Notes: generated by a model from the letters alone, not told the origin. Positions 1-6,471 are shown, counted from the first letter of the stretch. The stretch: 7,421 nt of DNA from an uncultured Lachnospiraceae bacterium (GCA_949283905.1 CASDUB010000033.1:1-7421), one strand, 5' to 3'. Program-made: numbers and translations.

Positions 1-1
1 G

Positions 2-343
2 ATCGTTTGTCTCCTGATACCGGGACAGCTTATGGGTCTGTTTACACATACAGCCTCCACCATACATGACGGCGAGATCGCGCTTCGTATTATCAGCGCC
101 GGCTTTATCGTTTCAACGATATCCGTTATATCGGCAGGAGCGCTCGAAGGTCTTGGAAAAGGAACTCAGTCCCTTATAATATCCCTGTGCCGTTATCTGG
201 TCATTATCATCCCGGCAGCCTTCATCCTCAGCAGATGGCTCGGAGCTGTTGGAGTGTGGCACGCGTTTTGGGTTGCGGAAGCACTTACGGCACTGATATC
301 AATATTCGTTTACCGCAGGACTGTCTCCCGGCCATATAATTAA
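2..343 (+). CDS. MATE family efflux transporter, C-terminal part (5' end outside window)
   Basis: An open frame enters from the left edge and ends at TAA 341-343, giving 113 visible residues. They are strongly hydrophobic, with about three membrane segments at visible residues 30-50, 62-85 and 91-109, separated by short polar turns. The pattern of a Gly-rich loop (SAGALEGLGKGTQS), a helix with Arg-Tyr and then a final WHAFWVAEAL helix ending in basic residues matches the last helices of MATE (multidrug and toxic compound extrusion) proteins. These are inner-membrane antiporters that export drugs or metabolites in exchange for Na+ or H+. Substrate cannot be judged from the tail. The internal ATG at 32 is not the real start, because coding sequence of the same character continues upstream to the window edge. 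The gene converges on the fructose operon and shares its terminator. Family call is fairly safe; another MOP-superfamily flippase is the main alternative. Confidence 0.8.
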   Translation: MVCLLIPGQLMGLFTHTASTIHDGEIALRIISAGFIVSTISVISAGALEGLGKGTQSLIISLCRYLVIIIPAAFILSRWLGAVGVWHAFWVAEALTALISIFVYRRTVSRPYN

Positions 344-366
344 ATACCTTAATTAAGGTTCTAAAA

Positions 367-429
367 AAAGAAGCATATTTCCTCCGGGAACCGTTGGTTA
401 CCCGTTTAGCAGAGGAAACATGCTTCTTT
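367..429. terminator. Bidirectional intrinsic terminator between the MATE gene and the fru operon
   Basis: The arms 367-384 and 412-429 pair over 18 positions with a single A-C mismatch. Inside, CGGG-AACC (385-392) can pair with GGTTACCCG (396-404) with one bulged A, capped by a tiny loop. On the plus strand the stem is followed by a T-rich stretch (427-439, interrupted by two G). On the minus strand it is followed by seven T (complement of 363-369). It sits 23 bases after the MATE stop codon and 16 bases before the regulator's stop codon, so it can end both convergent transcripts. Confidence 0.9.
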
Positions 430-445
430 GTTTGTTTTTAATCTT

Positions 446-1192
446 TTAATCAACCGAAATTATATTTTTATAATCTCTGTAATCATCAGGCACCCTTTCT
501 GTGATGATGACCGAATCTGATATCCTACCGAATGTGACTGATGTTACGACGCCGAATTTTGATGAATCACATAAAACGTAGCGTTCCTTGCAGTGTCTCA
601 TCGCCTCCTGCTTAAAAAGCGCTTCGCTGTATTCAGGCGTAGTCAAATCGGAACGTTTGCTTATTCCGTTAACTCCGAAAAAGCCTTTTGAAAAATGAAA
701 CTGCTGTATCATCATTATCGCTGAGTTTCCGACTATAGCCTCTGTCACATTTTTTATCTCTCCGCCGATAAGTATGACTTTCTTTCCTTTTGACGCCAGC
801 ACCTGCGCATGCGCAATGCCGTTTGTTACAAATGTCATGCCGTTTGACGCAGATATCAATTTAACGATCTCATACGTCGAAGTGCCTGAATCAATAAATA
901 CAAAATCCGATTCACCTATAAGTCCGGCTGCATATTCTGCTATTTTTCTTTTTTCGTCTTTATGGAGATCTGCTTTCTGAAGAACCGACGGCTCCTGAGT
1001 TGTCACTTTTTCATTGACAGCGATAGCGCCGCCGAATACTTTTTCCAGTTTTCCGATTTTATCGAGCGCAACGATGTCTCTTCTTGCTGTCGACTCAGAT
1101 ACATTAAGTATGTCCTTTATTTCTGATATTGTAATACTTCCGCGCTCATCAAGCAGACCAAGTATAGTGTTATATCTTTGTTCTGTAAGCAT
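446..1192 (-). CDS. fruR: DeoR/GlpR-family transcriptional regulator, probable fructose operon repressor FruR
   Basis: This 248-residue protein has the standard length and layout of DeoR-family sugar repressors. Residues 5-57 form the N-terminal winged helix-turn-helix, with the recognition helix around SESTARRDIVALDK (32-45) and the family end motif KVFGGAI (51-57). Residues 75-240 form the DeoRC sensor domain, related to phosphosugar isomerases, with DSGTST (101-106), TNGI (123-126), GGE (143-145) and CDSSKFG (208-214), whose Ser and Lys residues line the effector site in the family. The members that sit in fructose operons respond to fructose 1-phosphate; that ligand is inferred here from context. 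It is the last gene of the operon, 53 bases after ptsI. The start is supported by TTGAGGT about 6 bases upstream. A near-perfect extended -10 in the gap suggests it may also have its own promoter. Another sugar-phosphate specificity is possible. Confidence 0.88.
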   Translation of the reverse strand: MLTEQRYNTILGLLDERGSITISEIKDILNVSESTARRDIVALDKIGKLEKVFGGAIAVNEKVTTQEPSVLQKADLHKDEKRKIAEYAAGLIGESDFVFIDSGTSTYEIVKLISASNGMTFVTNGIAHAQVLASKGKKVILIGGEIKNVTEAIVGNSAIMMIQQFHFSKGFFGVNGISKRSDLTTPEYSEALFKQEAMRHCKERYVLCDSSKFGVVTSVTFGRISDSVIITERVPDDYRDYKNIISVD

Positions 1193-1213
1193 CTTATTAC
1201 CTCAAGAAATATA

Positions 1214-1226
1214 AATATCAGATATT
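1214..1226. repeat. 13-bp palindrome overlapping the fruR -10 box
   Basis: AATATC-A-GATATT is a perfect inverted repeat with a 1-base centre. It overlaps the putative fruR -10 and the expected transcription start. It could be an operator, possibly for autoregulation, but it is all A/T-rich and short, so chance is a real alternative. Confidence 0.3.
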
Positions 1227-1232
1227 ATACCA
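1224..1232 (-). promoter_or_regulatory. Possible internal promoter for fruR (extended -10)
   Basis: Read on the minus strand this is TGGTATAAT, a perfect extended -10 (TGn-TATAAT), in the 53-base gap between ptsI and fruR. No good -35 lies 17 bases upstream (TCGCTG), which extended -10 promoters can tolerate. The start point would fall near 1217, leaving a leader of about 25 bases that contains the fruR ribosome site. A 13-bp palindrome (1214-1226) overlaps it. Confidence 0.45.
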
Positions 1233-1245
1233 AATATAACTCTAT

Positions 1246-2889
1246 TCAGCGAGACTTTTTGTATTTTTCTACATTTGTTTCTCTGATTATCCTTCTTAAA
1301 GGAAGTATAGCTCCCGGTGATACGGAAAGTTCGTCAACTCCCATCGCGAGGAATTCCTGTGTAAGCGTCGGATCTGCTCCGAGTTCTCCGCATATGCCCG
1401 TCCATATTCCCGCTTTGTGGGAATTTTCAACAACCATACGTATCAGCCTTAAGATTGCAGGATGATGAGCATTGTAAAAATCATCCAGCTTGTCGTTCTG
1501 ACGGTCTATCGCGAGCGTATACTGAGTCAGATCATTTGTTCCGATGCTGAAGAAATCCACCTTTTTCGCCAGTTCGTCGCTCATTACTGCAGCTGCCGGC
1601 GTTTCTATCATGATTCCCTGCTCGGGATCACCGTACGGAATATTTTCTTTGGACAGCTCTGCTTTAACCTCTTCAACTATCTCTTTGATCCTGTCGATCT
1701 CTTCGACGCTGATTATCATAGGATACATTATGGCTATTTTTCCATAAGCGCTGGCGCGGAAAAGCGCGCGCAGCTGCGTCTTAAAGATCTCAGGCCGTGT
1801 AAGACAGATTCTGATCGCCCTTAATCCCATCGCAGGATTTTCCTCCGGATCCAATCCGAAATACGGACATTTTTTGTCCGCTCCGATATCAAGCGTTCTT
1901 ATAATGACTCTTTTTCCCGCCATAGTTTCGGCAACTGTCTTATAGATCTCGAACTGCTCTTCCTCTGTCGGGAATGTATCGCTTTCAAGATAAATAAATT
2001 CGCTTCTGAAAAGACCGATTCCCGATGCGTCGTTTTGACGTACAAGCGCAAGATCTTTTAAATTTCCGATATTTGCGTAGAGCATTATCTTCTGACCGTC
2101 AAGGGTTATATTTTCTTTTCCCTTTAAGCTCTCAAGAAGCGCCTTTTTTTCTTTTTCTTCGGCCATCTTTACCTTCATGTACCCCAGCGTCTCTTGGTCA
2201 GGATCAATATAGATAACGCCTTCATTGCCGTCTACGATAGCCGTCATTCCGTCAAAGGAGTCGTCTAACGGCATCTTAGTTCCCACGATGGCCGGAATAG
2301 CCATTGTCCTTGCAAGGATTGCAGTATGTGAATTTGTCGAACCTTTTATGGTCACAAATGAGAGCACCATATTTTTATCCATCTGTACCGTTTCAGACGG
2401 AGCAAGGTCGTCCGCTATAAGTATTACAGGCTGATCCGCATTTTCAAGATCATGCGTATCTCCCGAAAGGATGCGAAGGATCCTGTTTGAGATATCTCTT
2501 ACATCCGCCGCTCTTTCTTTCATATATGCGTCGTCCATCGAAGCAAACATATCTGCAAGATTGTCTCCTGTTTTTGAAACGGCATATTCCGCGTTGGCGT
2601 TCTGTGAACGGATTATATTTTCAACAGAATCATTGTAGTCGTCATCTTCGAGCATCATCTGATGGACCTCAAATATGGCGGCGTTCTGCTCACCGACTTC
2701 TACGAGAGCTTTATCATATAATTTCTGAAGCTGAAGGATCGCTTTTTCTCTTGCGTTCTCATAGCGTTTTATTTCCTCTTCCGGATCGTCCACATTTATA
2801 AGAGAAACTTCTTTATCTGTTTTTTTATAAATGCTTATCTTTCCGATCGCTATCCCGCCAAAAACGCTCTTTCCCTGAAATATTTTCAT
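1246..2889 (-). CDS. ptsI: Phosphoenolpyruvate-protein phosphotransferase (PTS Enzyme I)
   Basis: Enzyme I is the cytoplasmic first step of the PTS: it autophosphorylates from phosphoenolpyruvate and passes the phosphate to HPr. The 547-residue protein has the usual three parts. An N-terminal domain (about 1-120) includes the HPr-binding helical region. The swivelling phosphohistidine domain carries the active His188 in NSHTAILAR. The C-terminal PEP-binding TIM barrel (about 255-540) has GLFRSEF (292-298), RTLDIGADK (331-339), MIETPAA (427-433), SIGTNDLTQY (448-457) and the catalytic Cys500 in GICGELG. All key residues are present and the length is normal (E. coli 575). The GSTNSHTA form of the histidine motif, instead of GGRTSHT, is usual in clostridia. 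The start has AAGGGAAATT just upstream. It follows ptsH by 87 bases holding two hairpins and precedes fruR by 53. Nothing in the gene looks damaged, in contrast to its partner ptsH. Confidence 0.97.
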   Translation of the reverse strand: MKIFQGKSVFGGIAIGKISIYKKTDKEVSLINVDDPEEEIKRYENAREKAILQLQKLYDKALVEVGEQNAAIFEVHQMMLEDDDYNDSVENIIRSQNANAEYAVSKTGDNLADMFASMDDAYMKERAADVRDISNRILRILSGDTHDLENADQPVILIADDLAPSETVQMDKNMVLSFVTIKGSTNSHTAILARTMAIPAIVGTKMPLDDSFDGMTAIVDGNEGVIYIDPDQETLGYMKVKMAEEKEKKALLESLKGKENITLDGQKIMLYANIGNLKDLALVRQNDASGIGLFRSEFIYLESDTFPTEEEQFEIYKTVAETMAGKRVIIRTLDIGADKKCPYFGLDPEENPAMGLRAIRICLTRPEIFKTQLRALFRASAYGKIAIMYPMIISVEEIDRIKEIVEEVKAELSKENIPYGDPEQGIMIETPAAAVMSDELAKKVDFFSIGTNDLTQYTLAIDRQNDKLDDFYNAHHPAILRLIRMVVENSHKAGIWTGICGELGADPTLTQEFLAMGVDELSVSPGAILPLRRIIRETNVEKYKKSR

Positions 2890-2902
2890 AATTTCCCTTC
2901 CC

Positions 2903-2918
2903 GGCGCTTTTACGCGCC
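2903..2918 (-). other. GC-rich hairpin just upstream of the ptsI ribosome site
   Basis: GGCGC (2903-2907) and GCGCC (2914-2918) pair around a 6-base loop. On the minus-strand mRNA the stem ends a few bases before the ptsI Shine-Dalgarno (about 2893-2899). It could protect a processed mRNA end or tune ptsI translation. There is no T-tract, so it is not a terminator. Confidence 0.4.
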
Positions 2919-2933
2919 AATAATACTCAATTT

Positions 2934-2955
2934 AAAAATTCACTTTCGAATTTTT
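2934..2955 (-). other. AT-rich hairpin after ptsH
   Basis: AAAAATTC (2934-2941) and GAATTTTT (2948-2955) form a perfect 8-bp inverted repeat with a 6-base loop, 21 bases after the ptsH stop. With its A/T-only outer stem it is weak as a terminator. It may be a processing or pausing element between ptsH and ptsI. A poor promoter-like pair (TCGAAA, 18 bases, TATTAT at 2920-2925) overlaps it. Confidence 0.3.
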
Positions 2956-2976
2956 TCTCCCGTAGTTTATTAATTA

Positions 2977-3234
2977 TTAAAGATTAGCTTTCATAAAAGC
3001 GCTTACTGCTTCTAAAGCCGCATCTTCATCTTCTCCGTCAAATGTAAATGTTACTTCCATGCCTTTTTTTACACCAAGTCCCATAACCGCAAATATCTTT
3101 TTGCAGTCAGCTTCTTTTCCGTCTTTTGCAATCTTTATTGAGCATCCGAAGCTCTTTGCCGTTTAGATAAGTTCTCCTGCCGGGCGTGCATGTATTCCTT
3201 CGGGATCAGTGATCACATATTTAAATTCTTTCAT
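2977..3234 (-). pseudogene. ptsH: Phosphocarrier protein HPr, interrupted by an in-frame TAA at codon 24
   Basis: HPr is the small cytoplasmic protein that carries phosphate from Enzyme I to the sugar-specific IIA domains. From ATG at 3234 the frame reads MKEFKYVITDPEGIHARPAG, ELI, then TAA (3163-3165), and continues in the same frame for 61 more codons to TAA 2977-2979. Ignoring the stop gives an 85-residue HPr, the normal length, with the active histidine His15 in GIHARPA and a C-terminal half (IFAVMGLGVKKGMEVTF, then an acidic helix) that fits the family throughout. Residue 24 is usually Lys in related proteins (LVK or LIK), and AAA to TAA is one base change, so this is a clean nonsense mutation or a sequence error, not decay. 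Position 46, the regulatory serine of Gram-positive HPr, is lysine. The ribosome site AAGGAGG (3245-3251) is excellent. No downstream start could restore His15. The gene lies 32 bases after fruK. Confidence 0.93.
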
Positions 3235-3266
3235 AATTATTTTTCCTCCTTTATCAATACTGTTTA

Positions 3267-4172
3267 TCAATTCAGTTGTTTTAATACTTCTTCTATTTCT
3301 GCCTTGGTAGCAAGGTTTTCAGAGAAGGCGCTGGCGCTTCCTGATGAAATTCCCATTTTAAACGCCTCGTAATAATCGCCTGTCATCATCCATCCGGCCA
3401 TAAAACCGGCTACCATCGAATCTCCCGCGCCTACCGCATTTACAAGTTTTCCTTTCGGAGCCGGAAGTTTGTAGACTTCATTGTTCTCCGCAATAAGAAC
3501 CGCGCCCTCGCCTGACATTGATACAAGTACATTGCGGGCACCCATTTCCTGAAGACGCTTCGCATAAGGTATCACCGACTCGCGTGTTTTCAATGTAACT
3601 CCGAATATCTCGCCAAGCTCATGATTGTTCGGTTTTATCAGGAAGGGATGATATTTTAATACGTTTGTCAAAAGATCTTTTGTGGCATCCACGACAATAT
3701 TAATATTTTTTCCTTTAAGACGTTCCATTATCCGGCTGTACATATCGTCCGGCATTGAAGCCGGAATACTTCCCGCAAGGAACAAAACATCGCCTTCCTT
3801 TAAAGCGTCGAGCTTTTTCATGAGTTCTTCGACTTTTTCCGGACTGATATCAGGACCTTTTCCGTTTATTTCCGTTCCGTCGATAGATTTCAATTTGATA
3901 TTGATTCTTGAAATTCCGTCAGGAAGATCAATAAAATCCGATTTGATTCCCGATGCTTCGACTCTTCTTTTTATTTCCTCGCCGATAAATCCCGCCGTAA
4001 ATCCGAGCGCCGTATTATCAAAACCCAGATTTTTCAAAACAGTCGAAACGTTGATGCCTTTGCCGCCCGGAAGCATCAGTTCATCCGTTGTCCGGTTTGT
4101 AAGCCCGAGCTTAAAATCGTCTACCGAAATAATATAATCAAGGCACGGATTAAATGTTACTGTATAAAGCAT
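3267..4172 (-). CDS. fruK: 1-phosphofructokinase (PfkB/ribokinase family)
   Basis: FruK phosphorylates fructose 1-phosphate, the product of the fructose PTS, with ATP to give fructose 1,6-bisphosphate for glycolysis. The 301-residue protein starts with the subgroup signature LYTVTFNPCLDYII, and has the substrate-binding PGGKGINVS (35-43, PfkB signature 1), FLAGSIP (131-137), the IKPNNHEL stretch (179-186) and the C-terminal VGAGDSM (247-253) with the catalytic base Asp251 and the anion hole. Length is normal for the family. FruK and the tagatose-6-phosphate kinase LacC are close relatives; the position between fruA and ptsH decides for fructose 1-phosphate. Start ATG has AAAGGAG about 6 bases upstream. 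It lies 50 bases after fruA, with short repeats in the gap, and 32 before ptsH. Confidence 0.96.
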   Translation of the reverse strand: MLYTVTFNPCLDYIISVDDFKLGLTNRTTDELMLPGGKGINVSTVLKNLGFDNTALGFTAGFIGEEIKRRVEASGIKSDFIDLPDGISRINIKLKSIDGTEINGKGPDISPEKVEELMKKLDALKEGDVLFLAGSIPASMPDDMYSRIMERLKGKNINIVVDATKDLLTNVLKYHPFLIKPNNHELGEIFGVTLKTRESVIPYAKRLQEMGARNVLVSMSGEGAVLIAENNEVYKLPAPKGKLVNAVGAGDSMVAGFMAGWMMTGDYYEAFKMGISSGSASAFSENLATKAEIEEVLKQLN

Positions 4173-4186
4173 TTTTGCTCCTTTCC

Positions 4187-4227
4187 AAGATCAATCTGAT
4201 TAACAATCTGATCTTAACCTGATCAGG
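4187..4227. repeat. Repeats in the fruA-fruK gap
   Basis: CAATCTGAT occurs at 4192-4200 and again at 4204-4212. AAGATCA (4187-4193) and TGATCTT (4209-4215) can form a 7-bp stem with a 15-base loop just before the fruK ribosome site. A perfect 10-bp palindrome CCTGATCAGG (4218-4227) covers the fruA stop codon. These may shape the mRNA between the two genes; none has a T-tract, so no terminator is proposed. Confidence 0.35.
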
Positions 4228-6130
4228 CAACTTTTTTCTTCAATACTCCGAGAAGCAGAGCCGATATTATGCTGCCTGCTGCAAGCGCTACAACATACAT
4301 TAGCGCGTTTCCTACTACAGGGAATACGAAAATTCCGCCGTGAGGAGCCATGAGCGTACATCCGAATCCTGCTGAAATCGCTCCTGCTGCCGCAGAACCT
4401 ATCATACATGCCGGAATAACTCTCGCCGGGTCAGCTGCCGCAAAAGGAATAGCTCCTTCTGTAATAAACGCAAGTCCCATGATAAAGTTTGTAGGTCCTG
4501 ATTCTCTCTCTTCTTTCGTAAATTTGTTTTTGAAGATCATAGTTGCAATTGCAATAGCTATCGGAGGCGTCATTCCGCCGATCATAACTGCCGCCATTAT
4601 ATCGTAGTTTCCTGCCGCGATAGCCGCTGTTCCGAAAACGTATGCCGCTTTGTTGAACGGGCCGCCCATGTCGATAGCCATCATGCCGCCGAGTACTAAG
4701 CCAAGAAGTACTTTACTTGCTCCTGCCATGCTTGCAAGTCCGTTGTTAAGCGCCGTATTGATTCCGCCCATTATAGGCTCTACCACAAAGTTCATAGCCA
4801 ATCCTATTATAAGAATTCCAATAACAGGATAAATAAGAACAGGCGCCAGTTTTTCTATGGCATCCGGAAGTTTTTCGCACATCTTTCTGAGTACGAGGAT
4901 AATTCCTCCCGAAAGGAAACCTGCTACAAGGGCTCCTAAGAATCCCGATGTTCCGCCTGCCGCAAGCATTCCGCCTACAAAGCCGACAGCCAGAGCCGGT
5001 CTGTCGCCGATCGCCATTCCGATGAAGCCTGCGAGTACAGGAAGCATGAGTCCAAAGGCCGTGTTTCCGATATTCTTAAACAGAGCCGCTGCCGGCGTGA
5101 TAGTTCCGAATGCGCTTCTTGCCGCTTCGTCAAGAGTATTGATATCAACAGAAAGACCGTCGATCAAAAATGCTATAGCAATAAGGATACCGCCGCCTAC
5201 TACGAACGGAAGCATATGCGAAACGCCGTTCATAAGAGCCGTGTAAATCTTATGTCCCATTCCGCCGCTCTTAGCTTTGTTATCTTCTTTTTCATCTCTG
5301 TTTGCCGCCTCATATATGGCAACATCACCTTTTGTGATCTCTTCTATGAGTTTGTCGGCTTTACTGATACCGTCTGATACCTGTGTTACCAAAACCTTTT
5401 TGCCGTCAAATCTCTCCATAGGTACCTGCGTATCAGATGCAACGATGATTCCGTCGCATTCGGCGATCTCTTCATCCGTAAGGAGGTTCTTTGTTCCTCC
5501 CGAACCTCTTGTTTCTACTTTTATGCTGTATCCTGCTGCAACTGCAGCTTTTTCAAGAGCTTCGGCAGCCATATATGTATGGGCTATACCTGTAGGACAT
5601 CCTGTTACCGCCAGAATTTTTCCCGCTGTTTTTACAACGTCCGCGCTTTCAGTTTTTTCTTCATCCGCTGCGCTTTCTGAATCCGCTTTGTCAATTATCG
5701 AAAGAAATTCATCAGGCGATTTCGCAGCTTTAAGCGCCGAGCTGAAGTCTTCATCCATAAGCATCCTCGAAAGTTTGCTTAAAACATCAAGATGAACATT
5801 ATCCTCTGTATTAGGGGCAGCGATAAGGAAAAACAGTTCAGCCGGTTCTCCGTCGAGCGAATCAAAGTCAACGCCGTTTTTTACTACCATAGCCGCAAGT
5901 CCCGGTTCTTTTACCGCATCGCATTTTCCGTGAGGTATTGCTATACCTTCACCGATTCCTGTAGATCCTTCCTCTTCACGAGCATATACTTTTGCTCTGT
6001 AGGCTTCTCTGTCACTGATCTTTCCGCTTGCACACATGAGATCTATGATCATGTCGAGCGCTTCCGATTTTGAAGTCGGGGAAGCATCAAGCGAAATTGA
6101 TCTTTTATCAAGCAGATCAATAATTCTCAT
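4223..6130 (-). CDS. fruA: PTS fructose transporter, fused IIA-IIB-IIC
   Basis: This 635-residue membrane protein imports fructose and phosphorylates it at carbon 1. Domain order is IIA-IIB-IIC. IIA (about 1-148) has the phosphorylated His67 in GIAIPHGK. An acidic Ala/Glu/Asp-rich linker (148-168) follows. IIB (about 170-270) carries Cys178 in VTGCPTGIAHTYMAAEAL. A second charged linker (273-290) leads to IIC (about 291-632), with NGVSHMLPFVVGGG (301-314), AIDMGGPFNKAA (485-496), FITEGAIPFAAADP (555-568) and MAPHGG (594-599), all typical of fructose permeases, and about eight to nine membrane helices. The IIA lacks a fused HPr (FPr) domain, so it needs a separate HPr; the adjacent ptsH is interrupted. 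The start has GGGAGG about 8 bases upstream. It is the first gene of the operon, with a clear promoter at 6179-6207. A mannose- or 2-O-mannosylglycerate-type IIABC is less likely given fruK next door. Confidence 0.96.
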   Translation of the reverse strand: MRIIDLLDKRSISLDASPTSKSEALDMIIDLMCASGKISDREAYRAKVYAREEEGSTGIGEGIAIPHGKCDAVKEPGLAAMVVKNGVDFDSLDGEPAELFFLIAAPNTEDNVHLDVLSKLSRMLMDEDFSSALKAAKSPDEFLSIIDKADSESAADEEKTESADVVKTAGKILAVTGCPTGIAHTYMAAEALEKAAVAAGYSIKVETRGSGGTKNLLTDEEIAECDGIIVASDTQVPMERFDGKKVLVTQVSDGISKADKLIEEITKGDVAIYEAANRDEKEDNKAKSGGMGHKIYTALMNGVSHMLPFVVGGGILIAIAFLIDGLSVDINTLDEAARSAFGTITPAAALFKNIGNTAFGLMLPVLAGFIGMAIGDRPALAVGFVGGMLAAGGTSGFLGALVAGFLSGGIILVLRKMCEKLPDAIEKLAPVLIYPVIGILIIGLAMNFVVEPIMGGINTALNNGLASMAGASKVLLGLVLGGMMAIDMGGPFNKAAYVFGTAAIAAGNYDIMAAVMIGGMTPPIAIAIATMIFKNKFTKEERESGPTNFIMGLAFITEGAIPFAAADPARVIPACMIGSAAAGAISAGFGCTLMAPHGGIFVFPVVGNALMYVVALAAGSIISALLLGVLKKKVA

Positions 6131-6178
6131 ATAATTTTCCTCCCATCGAAAACATGTCGTACGTTATCTGTTAATTTG

Positions 6179-6207
6179 ATAATATCACCAAAACTCTTCA
6201 TTTTCAA
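6179..6207 (-). promoter_or_regulatory. fruA operon promoter
   Basis: On the minus strand there is TTGAAA (complement of 6202-6207), a 17-base spacer and TATTAT (complement of 6179-6184), preceded by TGA to make an extended -10. Transcription would start near 6172, giving a leader of about 40 bases with the GGGAGG ribosome site of fruA. Five and five matches out of six with ideal spacing make this the best leftward promoter in the region. Confidence 0.7.
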
Positions 6208-6225
6208 TCAAACTCAGTCAAAAAC
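6206..6225. repeat. Tandem 10-bp direct repeat at the fruA -35, candidate FruR operator
   Basis: AATCAAACTC and AGTCAAAAAC lie side by side, in phase with one helical turn, sharing the core TCAAA. They abut and overlap the fruA -35 box. The second unit's word AGTCAAAAACA recurs with one extra A at 6342-6353, about 126 bp away. Some DeoR-family repressors bind tandem short direct repeats, so this is a plausible operator, but no binding consensus was tested. Confidence 0.4.
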
Positions 6226-6307
6226 ATTTCACATAATTTCATTCTTCTTTTTATATATCATTCACAAACGATCATAATTTTCGAGATTATTTTTGTATGT
6301 TTCGCTT

Positions 6308-6327
6308 ATTCGGTCATATTCGGTCAT
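6308..6327. repeat. Perfect tandem repeat of ATTCGGTCAT
   Basis: Two identical 10-bp units are directly adjacent, so a protein would see the same face of the helix twice. They contain the only GC-rich words in an otherwise AT-rich stretch, which suggests selection. They lie about 100 bp upstream of the fruA promoter and 115 bp upstream of the rightward promoter, so they could serve either. Confidence 0.45.
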
Positions 6328-6442
6328 TTTAAATTAATTCAAGTCAAAAAACAGTTTGAAAAGATGTCCTACGATTAAGAAATTTTATCTGATTGTCTAA
6401 TTAAAAATTCTTTTAGAAATTCTTTTGCACTCATCAAATTTA

Positions 6443-6471
6443 TTCACACGAAAAAATAATTTTGTTATAAT
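6443..6471 (+). promoter_or_regulatory. Strong promoter of the 64-residue gene
   Basis: TTCACA (6443-6448), a 17-base spacer and TATAAT (6466-6471), with TGT just before the -10 (extended). Transcription would begin near 6478, about 33 bases before the start codon at 6511. Confidence 0.8.

Noticed and set aside
1462..1824. 120-codon plus-strand frame opposite ptsI
   Set aside because: Shadow of the Enzyme I C-terminal barrel; composition is unlike the real genes.
3163..3165. Programmed recoding of the ptsH TAA
   Set aside because: TAA is not a known selenocysteine or pyrrolysine codon, no special downstream structure is evident and the position is normally lysine; mutation or error is simpler.
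3682..4137. 151-codon plus-strand frame opposite fruK
   Set aside because: Antisense to a clear fruK reading frame with all catalytic motifs; no ribosome site and no recognisable protein.
4200..4409. 69-codon minus-strand frame overlapping the 3' end of fruA
   Set aside because: Out-of-frame Ser/Arg-rich shadow inside fruA, with no ribosome site.
4857..5795. Long plus-strand open frames (129 and 172 codons) opposite fruA
   Set aside because: They are antisense to well-conserved fruA domains, rich in Ser, Pro and Ile as expected of shadow frames, and lack ribosome sites.
6131..6178. Antiterminator (BglG/LicT-type) leader or riboswitch for fruA
   Set aside because: The predicted leader is only about 40 bases with no terminator hairpin, and a DeoR-type regulator is present in the operon. 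CGTACG at 6158-6163 is only a short palindrome.
6401..6430. AAATTCTTTT direct repeats as a CRISPR or iteron
   Set aside because: Only two AT-rich copies with a 2-base gap; no further units and no associated genes.
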